Positions 1 to 5,921 are shown, counted from the stretch's first letter. The stretch is 7,895 bases of DNA from Bacteroidota bacterium (GCA_023392185.1 JAEVZP010000026.1:1-7895), one strand, 5' to 3'. The notes: generated by a model not told the origin, from the sequence alone. Made by a program: numbers and translations.

Positions 1-1
1 G

Positions 2-1570
2 GTGAAAGGCCTCCCCCCAACCCCCTCCGAAGGAGGGGGAGATGGGACGTCTGAGAGCCCGATTTCTGGAAACTTCCCCCCTTCGGGCGGATTGAGGGGG
101 GCCGTCGGTGGCCGGGAAGCCTTTGAACTGTACGACACTTACGGCTTTCCCATTGACCTCACGCGGCTGATTCTTTCCGAGCAAGGTCTTTCGGTGGATG
201 AACCGGCGTTTGAAGCGGCTTTGAAAGAACAAAAAGACCGCAGCCGTGCCGCCACCGCCCTGGAAACCGACGATTGGCAAACGCCCGGCCTCCCCCCGGC
301 CCCCTCCGAGGGAGGGGGGGATGGAACGCGCTTTGTAGGATACGAAACCCTCGGCAGCGATACCCAAATTCTGCGGTCCCGGAAAGTGAAAGCCAAAGGC
401 AAGGAACACTATCAAATCGTGCTGGCCGAAACACCCTTCTATGCCGAAAGCGGCGGACAGGTGGGCGATACCGGAATCCTCACGCTTCAAAATGGGGAAA
501 CCATTTCCATTTTTGACACCAAAAAGGAAAACGATCTCATCGTACACCTCACCGCTGCGCTTCCGGAAGACTTCGGAAACGGTGCTGTGCGCGCTGAGGT
601 AACAAGCGACCGTCGCCAGGCCATTGCCGTCCACCACAGCGCAACCCACTTGCTCCACGCGGCCCTGCGGCAGGTTTTAGGAACCCACGTAGCGCAAAAA
701 GGCTCGCTGGTAAATAATGAATACCTGCGCTTTGACTTTTCGCATTTTGCAAAACTGACCGATGAAGAGATTGCCGCCGTGGAGCGCATCGTAAACGAAA
801 AAATCCGCCTGAATATTCCGGTGGAAATCTGCACGATGCCCAAAGAAGAAGCGCTTCAAAAAGGTGCCATGGCGCTCTTTGGGGAGAAATACGCCGATGA
901 CGTGCGCGTGGTTACCACCGGCGCGGATTACAGCGTGGAACTCTGCGGCGGCACGCACGTGGGCGCAACGGGCGAGCTGGGTTTCTTTAAAATCAAAAGT
1001 GAAGGCGCAGTTGCTGCCGGCGTTCGCCGGATAGAAGCCTTGAGCGGCGCAGCGGCAGAGCAATACGTACAAAGCCAGCTGGCGGATTACAACGCAGCAA
1101 AAGCCTTGCTGAAAAATCCAAAGCAACTGGATAAAAGCATCGAGGCGCTTCAGGAAGAAGCCACTGCGCTGCGCAAAGCGCTGGAAGCAGTGGAGAACAA
1201 AGCGCTTGCTGCACAGGCCAAAGAATTGGCCGCTGGTGCACAGGATTCCGGAAATTTTGTGGGGAAAATGGTAGAAGTTTCTTCTGCCGACGGACTGCGC
1301 AAGCTGGCGACCGATGTTGAAAAAGCCCTTTCCGGAAATGGCGTGGTGGTGCTCTGCGCCGTCATCAACGGCAAGTTGTCCGTTGCGATTGCCGTGGGAC
1401 AGGAGCGTGTTTCGCAGGGACTGGATGCTTCGGCAATTATGAAAACAACCGTGGCACCGCTGATTAAAGGCGGTGGCGGCGGCAATAAAACCCTTGCAAC
1501 AGCGGGCGGCGCGAATACGGATGCCGGTGAGGCAGTGATTAGCGCTGTGCGGCAGGTGGTTGCCGGATAA
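2..1570 (+). CDS. alaS: Alanine--tRNA ligase, C-terminal part (5' end outside window)
   Basis: Alanyl-tRNA synthetase charges tRNA-Ala in the cytoplasm and hydrolyses mischarged Ser/Gly-tRNA-Ala. The frame is open at the left edge, so the 522 codons seen are the C-terminal part of a protein usually near 870-880 residues. Numbering from the codon at base 2, the family motif AFELYDTYGFP lies near residues 40-50. The editing domain has the zinc/substrate motif HSATH (His212 and His216) and CGGTH (Cys315 to His319, bases 944-958). After it come a coiled-coil-like stretch and the glycine-rich C-terminal (DHHA1-type) end, GGGGGNKTLATAGG. The unusual part is two proline/glycine-rich in-frame insertions, before AFELYDT and between DDWQ and FVGYETL. 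Both are encoded by a palindromic repeat and fall at domain-linker positions, while the catalytic motifs are intact, so the enzyme is probably functional. The gene ends in TAA just before a strong terminator. Confidence 0.97.
   Translation: MKGLPPTPSEGGGDGTSESPISGNFPPSGGLRGAVGGREAFELYDTYGFPIDLTRLILSEQGLSVDEPAFEAALKEQKDRSRAATALETDDWQTPGLPPAPSEGGGDGTRFVGYETLGSDTQILRSRKVKAKGKEHYQIVLAETPFYAESGGQVGDTGILTLQNGETISIFDTKKENDLIVHLTAALPEDFGNGAVRAEVTSDRRQAIAVHHSATHLLHAALRQVLGTHVAQKGSLVNNEYLRFDFSHFAKLTDEEIAAVERIVNEKIRLNIPVEICTMPKEEALQKGAMALFGEKYADDVRVVTTGADYSVELCGGTHVGATGELGFFKIKSEGAVAAGVRRIEALSGAAAEQYVQSQLADYNAAKALLKNPKQLDKSIEALQEEATALRKALEAVENKALAAQAKELAAGAQDSGNFVGKMVEVSSADGLRKLATDVEKALSGNGVVVLCAVINGKLSVAIAVGQERVSQGLDASAIMKTTVAPLIKGGGGGNKTLATAGGANTDAGEAVISAVRQVVAG
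8..105 (+). repeat. In-frame palindromic element, copy 1 (two-armed), inside alaS
   Basis: The left arm (about 8-49) contains a perfect 8-bp hairpin, CCCCCTCC-GAA-GGAGGGGG, at 21-39. The right arm (about 73-102) is an approximate inverted copy of it with its own TTC-loop hairpin. The two arms are separated by about 25-30 bases. The left arm is translated as GLPPTPSEGGGDGT and the right as NFPPSGGLRGAVGG. Typical AlaS proteins lack such a segment before the AFxLYDTYGFP motif, so this is an insertion that keeps the frame. The nature of the element (mobile, or a passive dispersed repeat) cannot be told from one locus. Confidence 0.8.
287..328 (+). repeat. In-frame palindromic element, copy 2 (left arm only), inside alaS
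   Basis: This 42-bp block matches bases 8-49 at 37 of 42 positions. It keeps the 8-bp hairpin (300-318), here with a GAG loop. It starts exactly 279 bases (93 codons) after copy 1, so both are read in the same phase, giving GLPPAPSEGGGDGT here against GLPPTPSEGGGDGT in copy 1. It lies between the conserved DDW and FVGYE blocks at the entry to the editing domain. No right arm follows; the sequence returns at once to normal AlaS. Confidence 0.85.
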
Positions 1571-1593
1571 TTTTTACCGGAAAAAAAGCTTGC

Positions 1594-1622
1594 AAGAACG
1601 CGCCTGTGGCGCGTTCTTTTTT
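1594..1622 (+). terminator. Rho-independent terminator of alaS (probably bidirectional)
   Basis: A perfect 11-bp stem (AAGAACGCGCC / GGCGCGTTCTT) with a TGT loop is followed by a run of six T, 24 bases after the alaS stop. A run of seven A at 1581-1587 lies on the other side, so the hairpin could also stop transcripts arriving from the convergent membrane-protein gene. Confidence 0.9.
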
Positions 1623-1631
1623 GGGCCAAAC

Positions 1632-1664
1632 AAACCTATAAGGTTTCAAAAACCCTATAGGTTT
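1632..1664. repeat. Inverted repeat of the AAACCTATAGGTTT type
   Basis: Two 15-bp units (1632-1646 and 1650-1664) are separated by CAA. Each is nearly self-palindromic, and the second matches the reverse complement of the first at 14 of 15 bases. The right unit overlaps the stop codon of the minus-strand membrane-protein gene (1655-1657). It could serve as a transcript-end hairpin for that gene, but it has no T-tract of its own. Confidence 0.7.
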
Positions 1665-2524
1665 CCTTCCGAAACAGCCGCTCCTTTTCCTGCAACGGGA
1701 CGCGCCAACGGACCGCGCCACAACTGGGCCGTGTACCACACGGCCAGCGCCAACCCCGGACTGAAAAACAAGCTCAGCCAGTAAAAAGGCATTGCAAGAT
1801 AGAATTTGAAAAGGACCCCGGCTATTTGCAGCACGATCAGCAGCCCGACCCACACCATGCAAACAGTTTCCAACAGGGAGGCCTGACCCGCGCGCCGTGC
1901 TTTTAAGGAGCCTGCCAACAGCCAACCCGCCAAGGCAATTATAACCAAAATGAAACCCACCGGGTAGAAAAGACCAGAAAGGCCGCCTTCCGCAAACGGC
2001 AGCGATTCGGGCGGCATCAGGAGCAGGAGCAACAAAAGCGCCTGCAGCACCACCCGGCGGCCGGACCTGACAGGTAAGCCATTGCCGCCGGAGAGTTTCC
2101 ATAAATCCAGCGCTGTAATGCAGAAATACAGGGCGATCAGAAACGGCGATAGAAACAGCAAGGCCAGCAGGACTACCACCTCCGCATCCATACTGGCAGC
2201 AGCGCTCCAAGCTGACCAGGCATAACTACCCGCCAGGATGCTCCCCACAATCAGGTGCAATTTCCGGGACCATTTCCGGCCCGGAAGCCATCGCCAGACG
2301 AACACGTGCAAAAACGCACTCAATAGCTGCCATGTGCCCAACAGAAAAACAAGGCCGGCTCCCGGTTCAAAGTCGAGGGTATCGAAGCGGGGAGTGTGGC
2401 GGGCGTAAGCGAGATAGCTGATCAACAGCAAACAACCAACCTGTCCCAACAGGTCAAAAGCCTGGATCCGGCGCAACGTTTTAGAATCCGGTGCGACGGG
2501 CGGTAACTGCTGATCAAAATCCAT
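1655..2524 (-). CDS. Polytopic inner-membrane protein of unknown function
   Basis: This 289-residue protein is not one I recognise. It has about eight hydrophobic segments, near residues 22-40, 55-76, 90-112, 115-139, 157-172, 181-206, 217-240 and 243-267. The N-terminus is short, polar and proline-containing (MDFDQQLPPVAPDS), and the C-terminal tail is about 20 residues. Tryptophans and aromatics cluster at segment ends, as in integral membrane proteins. Basic loops such as PGRKWSRK (81-88) and RSGRR (153-157) should face the cytoplasm. No catalytic, nucleotide-binding or transporter signature is visible. It is a single gene convergent with alaS. The start is the ATG at 2524; the minus-strand sequence just upstream, TAATATTA, only weakly resembles a Bacteroidota -7 box. 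A competing frame on the same strand (1539-2210) lacks this membrane-protein pattern. Confidence 0.8.
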   Translation of the reverse strand: MDFDQQLPPVAPDSKTLRRIQAFDLLGQVGCLLLISYLAYARHTPRFDTLDFEPGAGLVFLLGTWQLLSAFLHVFVWRWLPGRKWSRKLHLIVGSILAGSYAWSAWSAAASMDAEVVVLLALLFLSPFLIALYFCITALDLWKLSGGNGLPVRSGRRVVLQALLLLLLLMPPESLPFAEGGLSGLFYPVGFILVIIALAGWLLAGSLKARRAGQASLLETVCMVWVGLLIVLQIAGVLFKFYLAMPFYWLSLFFSPGLALAVWYTAQLWRGPLARPVAGKGAAVSEGNL

Positions 2525-2543
2525 AGCGTAATATTAGCAGCCT

Positions 2544-2557
2544 TTTTTCCGGAAAAA
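2544..2557. repeat. Perfect 14-bp palindrome with TTCCGGAA core
   Basis: TTTTTCCGGAAAAA lies 19 bases upstream of the membrane-protein start. It is one of 11 TTCCGGAA sites in the window. Its position would suit an operator, but the same core recurs inside genes, so a generic genomic palindrome is just as likely. Confidence 0.5.
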
Positions 2558-2676
2558 TGCCGGATGCAGCCTTTCCCTTTACCAGGAACAGAAAGCCTGC
2601 CAAACAGGAGCGCCAGGGGGAACGAGCGGGGGGCCGGACAGCAAAAAAGAAGCAGACGCTGGAACGGCTGGCTTGA
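2557..2676 (+). CDS. Possible 39-residue basic small ORF
   Basis: From the ATG at 2557 a short frame runs to the TGA at 2674. The product would be strongly basic and hydrophilic, with KPAKQERQGERAGGR followed by TAKKKQTLERLA. The last part is encoded by the first copy of a 30-bp direct repeat. The second copy, 66 bp on, repeats KKKQTLERL in the same frame but after two stop codons (2674-2676 and 2680-2682). I see no clear ribosome binding site or promoter. It may be a small gene, a remnant of a longer decayed gene, or chance. Its divergence from the neighbouring membrane-protein gene leaves only 32 bp between starts, which counts against a separately promoted gene. Confidence 0.2.
   Translation: MPDAAFPFTRNRKPAKQERQGERAGGRTAKKKQTLERLA
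2642..2671 (+). repeat. 30-bp direct repeat, copy 1
   Basis: The unit begins CAAAAAAGAAGC and ends GGAACGGCTGG. It is identical over all 30 bases to 2708-2737, and the 36 bases between the copies are unrelated. Read on the minus strand, each copy ends in CTTCTTTTTTG after an imperfect 6-bp hairpin, so a weak terminator role downstream of the lipoprotein gene is possible. Confidence 0.85.
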
Positions 2677-2707
2677 ACGTGATTTGGGGGATTATGCCAA
2701 CTCTCAA

Positions 2708-2737
2708 CAAAAAAGAAGCAGACGCTGGAACGGCTGG
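2708..2737 (+). repeat. 30-bp direct repeat, copy 2
   Basis: This is an exact repeat of 2642-2671 at a 66-bp period (22 codons, so phase is kept). No third copy is seen 66 bp on either side. It lies about 30 bases beyond the stop codon of the minus-strand lipoprotein gene. Confidence 0.85.
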
Positions 2738-2768
2738 TCCTCTCAAAACCACAAAACAGCTGCTTTTC

Positions 2769-3086
2769 TTACAAATCCCGCTGAATATCATCAATAGCGA
2801 TCAGCCGATACGTTTTGTAGGGCGCCTGGTTGCCACAGGTGTCGAGCACACCGGTTTCGTGATATTTGATTTTGATGCGCAGACCGTTTTGCTGAAAAGC
2901 ACTCAGGAGGTAATCAGGACGTTTTTCACCCACACCTTCCACATCGAGCAGGAAGCCACAGCCATTGGCGCTGATGTCGCCGCTGTCGCGAACGGTCGCC
3001 GAGACAAAGCCTTTATCACGGTCTTTATTGCAGGCGGTAGCGAGGAGAAGGGCAGCGGAAAAAAGCGTAAGAAAACGGAGGCGCAT
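2769..3086 (-). CDS. Small lipoprotein (105 aa), function unknown
   Basis: The N-terminus (MRLRFLTLFSAALLLATAC) is a lipoprotein signal peptide with lipobox LATA-C, so Cys19 should become the lipidated first residue. It is followed by NKDRDKG, a common start for Bacteroidota envelope lipoproteins. The mature part of about 87 residues has two further cysteines (Cys43 and Cys84) that could form a disulfide. Its alternating hydrophobic pattern (FLLDV, LRIKIKY, YRLIAI) suggests a small beta-rich fold. The layout of a Cys-Gly block, a mid-chain 'NGLRIKIKY' strand, a second Cys and a terminal 'IAIDDI' resembles small secreted Bacteroidota proteins, but I cannot name a family. It is transcribed divergently from truB, and its upstream region holds the best promoter match in the window. 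Confidence 0.8.
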   Translation of the reverse strand: MRLRFLTLFSAALLLATACNKDRDKGFVSATVRDSGDISANGCGFLLDVEGVGEKRPDYLLSAFQQNGLRIKIKYHETGVLDTCGNQAPYKTYRLIAIDDIQRDL

Positions 3087-3111
3087 GGAAAACGGGCAGG
3101 AATTGGGCTTT

Positions 3112-3145
3112 CAAAACTAATAGCCAACGCCCGAAATGTCAAAAA
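3112..3145 (-). promoter_or_regulatory. Bacteroidota-type housekeeping promoter of the lipoprotein gene
   Basis: On the minus strand, TTTTTG (3145-3140) is followed after 20 bases by TAGTTTTG (3119-3112). This fits the known Bacteroidota -33 TTTG and -7 TAnnTTTG elements with their usual 19-21 base spacing. Transcription would start near 3105, giving a leader of roughly 20 bases before the ATG at 3086. Confidence 0.7.
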
Positions 3146-3162
3146 TCACCCGTTGCCCGGCC

Positions 3163-3170
3163 TACCTTCG
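3163..3170 (+). promoter_or_regulatory. Possible -7 element of truB
   Basis: TACCTTCG differs at one base from TAnnTTTG and lies 6 bases before the truB ATG, so a transcript from it would have almost no leader. No convincing -33 TTTG lies 19-21 bases upstream, which keeps this call weak. Confidence 0.35.
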
Positions 3171-3176
3171 CGCGCT

Positions 3177-3887
3177 ATGAAATTTCCGGGAATCGAAGAA
3201 CTGCGCGCCGGGGCGGTGCTGTTGGTGGACAAACCGTATCGCTGGACGTCGTTTGACGCGGTGAACCGACTGCGCCGCCCACTGGGCAAAGGCGGTAAAA
3301 TCGGACATGCCGGCACGCTGGACCCGCTGGCTACCGGCCTGCTGATTTGTTGTACCGGCGCGTTCACCAAAAAGATAGAAACCTACCAGAAACAACCCAA
3401 AGAATATACCGGAATCATCCGCCTGGGCACGACTACGCCGACGTATGACCTGGAGTCGGGGCCGGAAAACGAGCAGCCCTATACTCATCTTTCGGAAGAG
3501 CAGATCCGGGCGGCCACTGCGCCTTTTACCGGCGATATTCTGCAAACACCACCGGCGCACTCAGCCGTTAAAAAAGACGGGAAACGCGCCTACGAGATTG
3601 CCCGGAAAGGCGGCGACCCCAAGTTGCAACCGCGCCCGGTGACGATTACGGCGTTTGAAATTACCGGCATTGATGACACAGACGTGCATTTCCGCGTCGC
3701 GTGCAGCACCGGCACTTACATCCGTTCGCTGGCGCATGACTTCGGGCAGGCGCTGGGCTGCGGTGCACACCTGGCGAGCCTGCGGCGCACCCGCATCGGC
3801 GATTTTTCGGTGGACGACGCGCCGACTATGGAGCAGTGGATCGCCCATCTGGAAACGCTGCGGGAAGCGGAAAGCAAGACCCAATAA
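3177..3887 (+). CDS. truB: tRNA pseudouridine(55) synthase TruB
   Basis: TruB converts U55 in the T-loop of tRNAs to pseudouridine. The 236-residue product has the family blocks in order: LLVDKPYRWTSFDAVNRLRR (15-34), GHAGTLDPLATGLL (43-56) with catalytic Asp49, KEYTGIIRLGTTTPTYD (75-91), QTPPAHSAVKKDGKRAYEIARKG (123-145) and GTYIRSLAHDFG (179-190). It is short because there is no clear C-terminal PUA-like domain, which is common in the family outside the enterobacterial type. The frame is open upstream to 2673, but that stretch is antisense to the lipoprotein gene. The ATG at 3177 starts exactly where TruB homology begins and follows a possible -7 box, so I chose it. Its neighbours are unrelated genes on the minus strand. 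Confidence 0.95.
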   Translation: MKFPGIEELRAGAVLLVDKPYRWTSFDAVNRLRRPLGKGGKIGHAGTLDPLATGLLICCTGAFTKKIETYQKQPKEYTGIIRLGTTTPTYDLESGPENEQPYTHLSEEQIRAATAPFTGDILQTPPAHSAVKKDGKRAYEIARKGGDPKLQPRPVTITAFEITGIDDTDVHFRVACSTGTYIRSLAHDFGQALGCGAHLASLRRTRIGDFSVDDAPTMEQWIAHLETLREAESKTQ

Positions 3888-3894
3888 AACTGGC

Positions 3895-3912
3895 ATTCCG
3901 ACCGGGCGGAAT
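3895..3912. terminator. Weak hairpin between convergent truB and secreted-protein genes
   Basis: ATTCCG and CGGAAT pair across a 6-base loop, 8 bases after the truB stop, and are followed by AT-rich sequence. Neither strand has a proper T-run directly after the stem, so this may be only a weak or factor-assisted terminator. Confidence 0.3.
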
Positions 3913-3941
3913 AAAAGCTCCTTTAAAGAAAAAATAAAAAG

Positions 3942-4472
3942 CTACTTCCGGCAGGCGTCTACCGCACTGCGGCGGGCCCGGCACAGGGGCGATGTTTCCA
4001 GAATGGAGAAAGCTCCGCCCTCATTCTTCAACACCACCAGCGAAGCAGAGCGACTGCCGGGCGACGGGCTTTCTACCAAAACGAAATGGAGGCTGCCGGC
4101 CGTAAAAGGAGTGTACAGCAGGGCTTGTTGCGCTGCCGTTGAATCCAGCACCAAAGGCATACGGCGGGCAGCAAGCGGCATCGTAGCAGCCACCTGATCA
4201 GCAGTCAGGTGCCTGCGCAATACTTCCATAAAAACCACATCGCAGCAGATCATCCGCGGATCGGCCGTGTCGATATCAAAACCTACATCCGCGGGAGAAA
4301 AAGTGAACTGCGGCCCTAAAATTCCCGCCTGTTGCAGAAAGCTTCCCAGCGCGCCGGCTTCTGCGTGGCTTCCGGGAATTGTGCTTGCACCCGGCGCGTT
4401 TTGCGCTCCGGCAGCGAAGGGCAAAAGGGCTGTCAGCAAAACAATTGTCCGGAAATAAAGGAGCAGCGGCAT
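3942..4472 (-). CDS. Secreted/periplasmic protein of unknown function (176 aa)
   Basis: I do not recognise the family. The N-terminus (MPLLLYFRTIVLLTALLPFAAGA-QN) is a Sec signal peptide, with likely cleavage after the AGA near residue 23. There is no lipobox cysteine, so the product should be soluble in the periplasm or exported. The mature part begins with a low-complexity linker (NAPGASTIPGSHAEAGA). It then has the block MICCDVVFMEVLRRHL (74-89) with adjacent Cys76-Cys77, and a segment with beta-like pattern (SLHFVLVE, SASLVVLKN). It ends in a very basic tail with Cys164 and Cys174 (SPLCRARRSAVDACRK). Four cysteines would allow two disulfides. It converges with truB and diverges from murA with 127 bases between starts. 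On the minus strand, TACCTCTA just before the ATG resembles a -7 box only loosely. Confidence 0.7.
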   Translation of the reverse strand: MPLLLYFRTIVLLTALLPFAAGAQNAPGASTIPGSHAEAGALGSFLQQAGILGPQFTFSPADVGFDIDTADPRMICCDVVFMEVLRRHLTADQVAATMPLAARRMPLVLDSTAAQQALLYTPFTAGSLHFVLVESPSPGSRSASLVVLKNEGGAFSILETSPLCRARRSAVDACRK

Positions 4473-4558
4473 AGAGGTAAGAAGCGGTTTGAACGGCGGC
4501 TTTTAGACGGGACGCACGCCGGAAGGGTTCTTTTCAAAACCTTAAAAAAAGGAGGCCC

Positions 4559-4566
4559 TATTTTCG
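4559..4566 (+). promoter_or_regulatory. Possible -7 element of murA
   Basis: TATTTTCG is one base from TAnnTTTG and would give a leader of about 27 bases before the murA ATG at 4600. A -33 TTTG at the expected distance is not evident. The 127-base gap (4473-4599) holds nothing else I can name apart from an A-run with AGGAGG at about 4544-4555, too far from the start to act as its ribosome binding site. Confidence 0.3.
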
Positions 4567-4599
4567 CCCGGCATTTGTTTTGCGTTGCCCATTGTCTTT

Positions 4600-5913
4600 A
4601 TGAAAGAAAACGCTTTTGAAATTATCGGTGGCCGGCCGCTTTCCGGAACCATTACCCCACAGGGAGCCAAAAACGAAGCCCTCCAGGTGCTTTGCACCTG
4701 CCTGCTCACGAGCGAGCCGATAACCTTCCATAATGTTCCGGATATTATCGACGTCAACCTGCTGCTGGAATTGCTGGAAGCGATGTCGGTAAAGGTGTCG
4801 CGCCCTCAAAAAGGCACCGTGGTTTTAGAGGCGGTCAGTCCGGATCTGGACTTTTTCTCCAGTCCGGAATTCAAGCAAAAAAGCGGTAAGCTGCGGGGCG
4901 CAGTCATGATGGCCGGTCCGCTGCTGGCCCGCTACGGCAAGGCGCAGATTCCGCAGCCGGGTGGCGACAAAATTGGCCGGCGGCGGCTCGATACCCATAT
5001 TCTGGGATTCGAAAAGCTGGGCGCCTCCTTTCGGTTCGACGATACTAAAAAACTTTTTGCCCTGGAAGCCAGGAGCGGTCTTCGGGGTGCCTATATTTAT
5101 CTCGATGAGCCTTCGGTTACCGGAACGGCCAACGTCCTGATGGCCGCCGTGATGGCCGAAGGAACTACTACGATCTACAACGCCGCCTGCGAGCCGTATC
5201 TGCAACAATTGTGTCGGCTGCTCAATCAGATGGGCGCGCGCATCAGCGGCATTGGCTCCAACCTGCTGACCGTCGAAGGCGTGGAAAGGCTCCACGGCGC
5301 CGAGCACCGGATGCTGGCCGATATGATTGAAGTTGGCTCTTTTATCGGGCTGGCGGCCATGACGCAAAGCGACCTGACAATCCGGAACGCGGGCGTCAGG
5401 CACCTGGGCAATATTCCGGAAACCTTCCAGCGCCTGGGCATTCAGCTGGAAATCCAGGGCGATGATATCCGGATTCCGGCCCAGGACCACTATCGCATCG
5501 GCTCGTTTCTCGACGGCTCGATCCTGACGGTGTATGACCATCCGTGGCCGGGCTTCACACCCGACCTGCTGAGCATTGTGCTGGTGACGGCTACGCAGGC
5601 GCAGGGCACCGTCCTGGTGCACCAGAAAATGTTTGAAAGCCGCCTCTTCTTTGTGGATAAACTCATCGACATGGGCGCGCAGATCGTGCTGTGTGATCCA
5701 CACCGCGCGGTGGTCATCGGGCTGGACCGGCGTGTGCCGCTCAAAGGCATCAATATGGTCAGCCCTGATATCCGGGCGGGCGTGGCCCTGCTGATCGCGG
5801 CGCTCTCCGCCAAGGGCACGAGCGTGATTCAGAACATCGAACAGATCGACCGGGGCTATGAGCGGATCGACGAACGGCTCCGTGCGCTGGGAGCCAGCAT
5901 CCAGCGTGTTTAG
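4600..5913 (+). CDS. murA: UDP-N-acetylglucosamine 1-carboxyvinyltransferase MurA (Asp-type active site)
   Basis: MurA transfers enolpyruvate from phosphoenolpyruvate to UDP-GlcNAc, the first committed step of peptidoglycan synthesis in the cytoplasm. The 437-residue length fits the family. Visible family residues are Lys24-Asn25 in GAKNEAL, the active-site loop QPGGDKIGRRRLDTH (119-133), Asp322 in GFTPDLLS (matching E. coli Asp305) and Arg392 in SPDIRAG (matching Arg397). In the loop the catalytic cysteine of E. coli MurA (Cys115) is replaced by Asp123. Such natural Asp enzymes are active but are not alkylated by fosfomycin, so this protein should be insensitive to it. The frame is open to a TTG at 4585, but the ATG at 4600 begins the usual N-terminus (MKENAFEIIGGRPLSG). 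The gene is followed by a palindrome and then, after 85 bases, by the eRF1-like gene on the same strand. Confidence 0.96.
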   Translation: MKENAFEIIGGRPLSGTITPQGAKNEALQVLCTCLLTSEPITFHNVPDIIDVNLLLELLEAMSVKVSRPQKGTVVLEAVSPDLDFFSSPEFKQKSGKLRGAVMMAGPLLARYGKAQIPQPGGDKIGRRRLDTHILGFEKLGASFRFDDTKKLFALEARSGLRGAYIYLDEPSVTGTANVLMAAVMAEGTTTIYNAACEPYLQQLCRLLNQMGARISGIGSNLLTVEGVERLHGAEHRMLADMIEVGSFIGLAAMTQSDLTIRNAGVRHLGNIPETFQRLGIQLEIQGDDIRIPAQDHYRIGSFLDGSILTVYDHPWPGFTPDLLSIVLVTATQAQGTVLVHQKMFESRLFFVDKLIDMGAQIVLCDPHRAVVIGLDRRVPLKGINMVSPDIRAGVALLIAALSAKGTSVIQNIEQIDRGYERIDERLRALGASIQRV

Positions 5914-5921
5914 GAAGGGCT

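Noticed and set aside
8..328. Frameshift or pseudogene status of alaS because of the insertions
   Set aside because: Both insertions are multiples of three, there is no internal stop, and all editing-domain and C-terminal motifs are intact.
1539..2210. 223-codon open frame on the minus strand overlapping the alaS end
   Set aside because: It overlaps the membrane-protein gene in another frame, crosses the alaS terminator and lacks a coherent protein pattern.
2642..2737. Two 30-bp repeats with a 36-bp spacer as a mini-CRISPR
   Set aside because: The sizes would fit some type I arrays, but there are only two repeats, no third copy at the same period, no leader and no cas genes in the window.
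2673..3176. N-terminal extension of truB (open frame to 2673)
   Set aside because: It is antisense to a convincing lipoprotein gene with its own promoter, and the TruB family begins at the ATG at 3177.
4585..4599. TTG start for murA five codons upstream
   Set aside because: The ATG at 4600 gives the standard MurA N-terminus, and the five extra residues have no family support.
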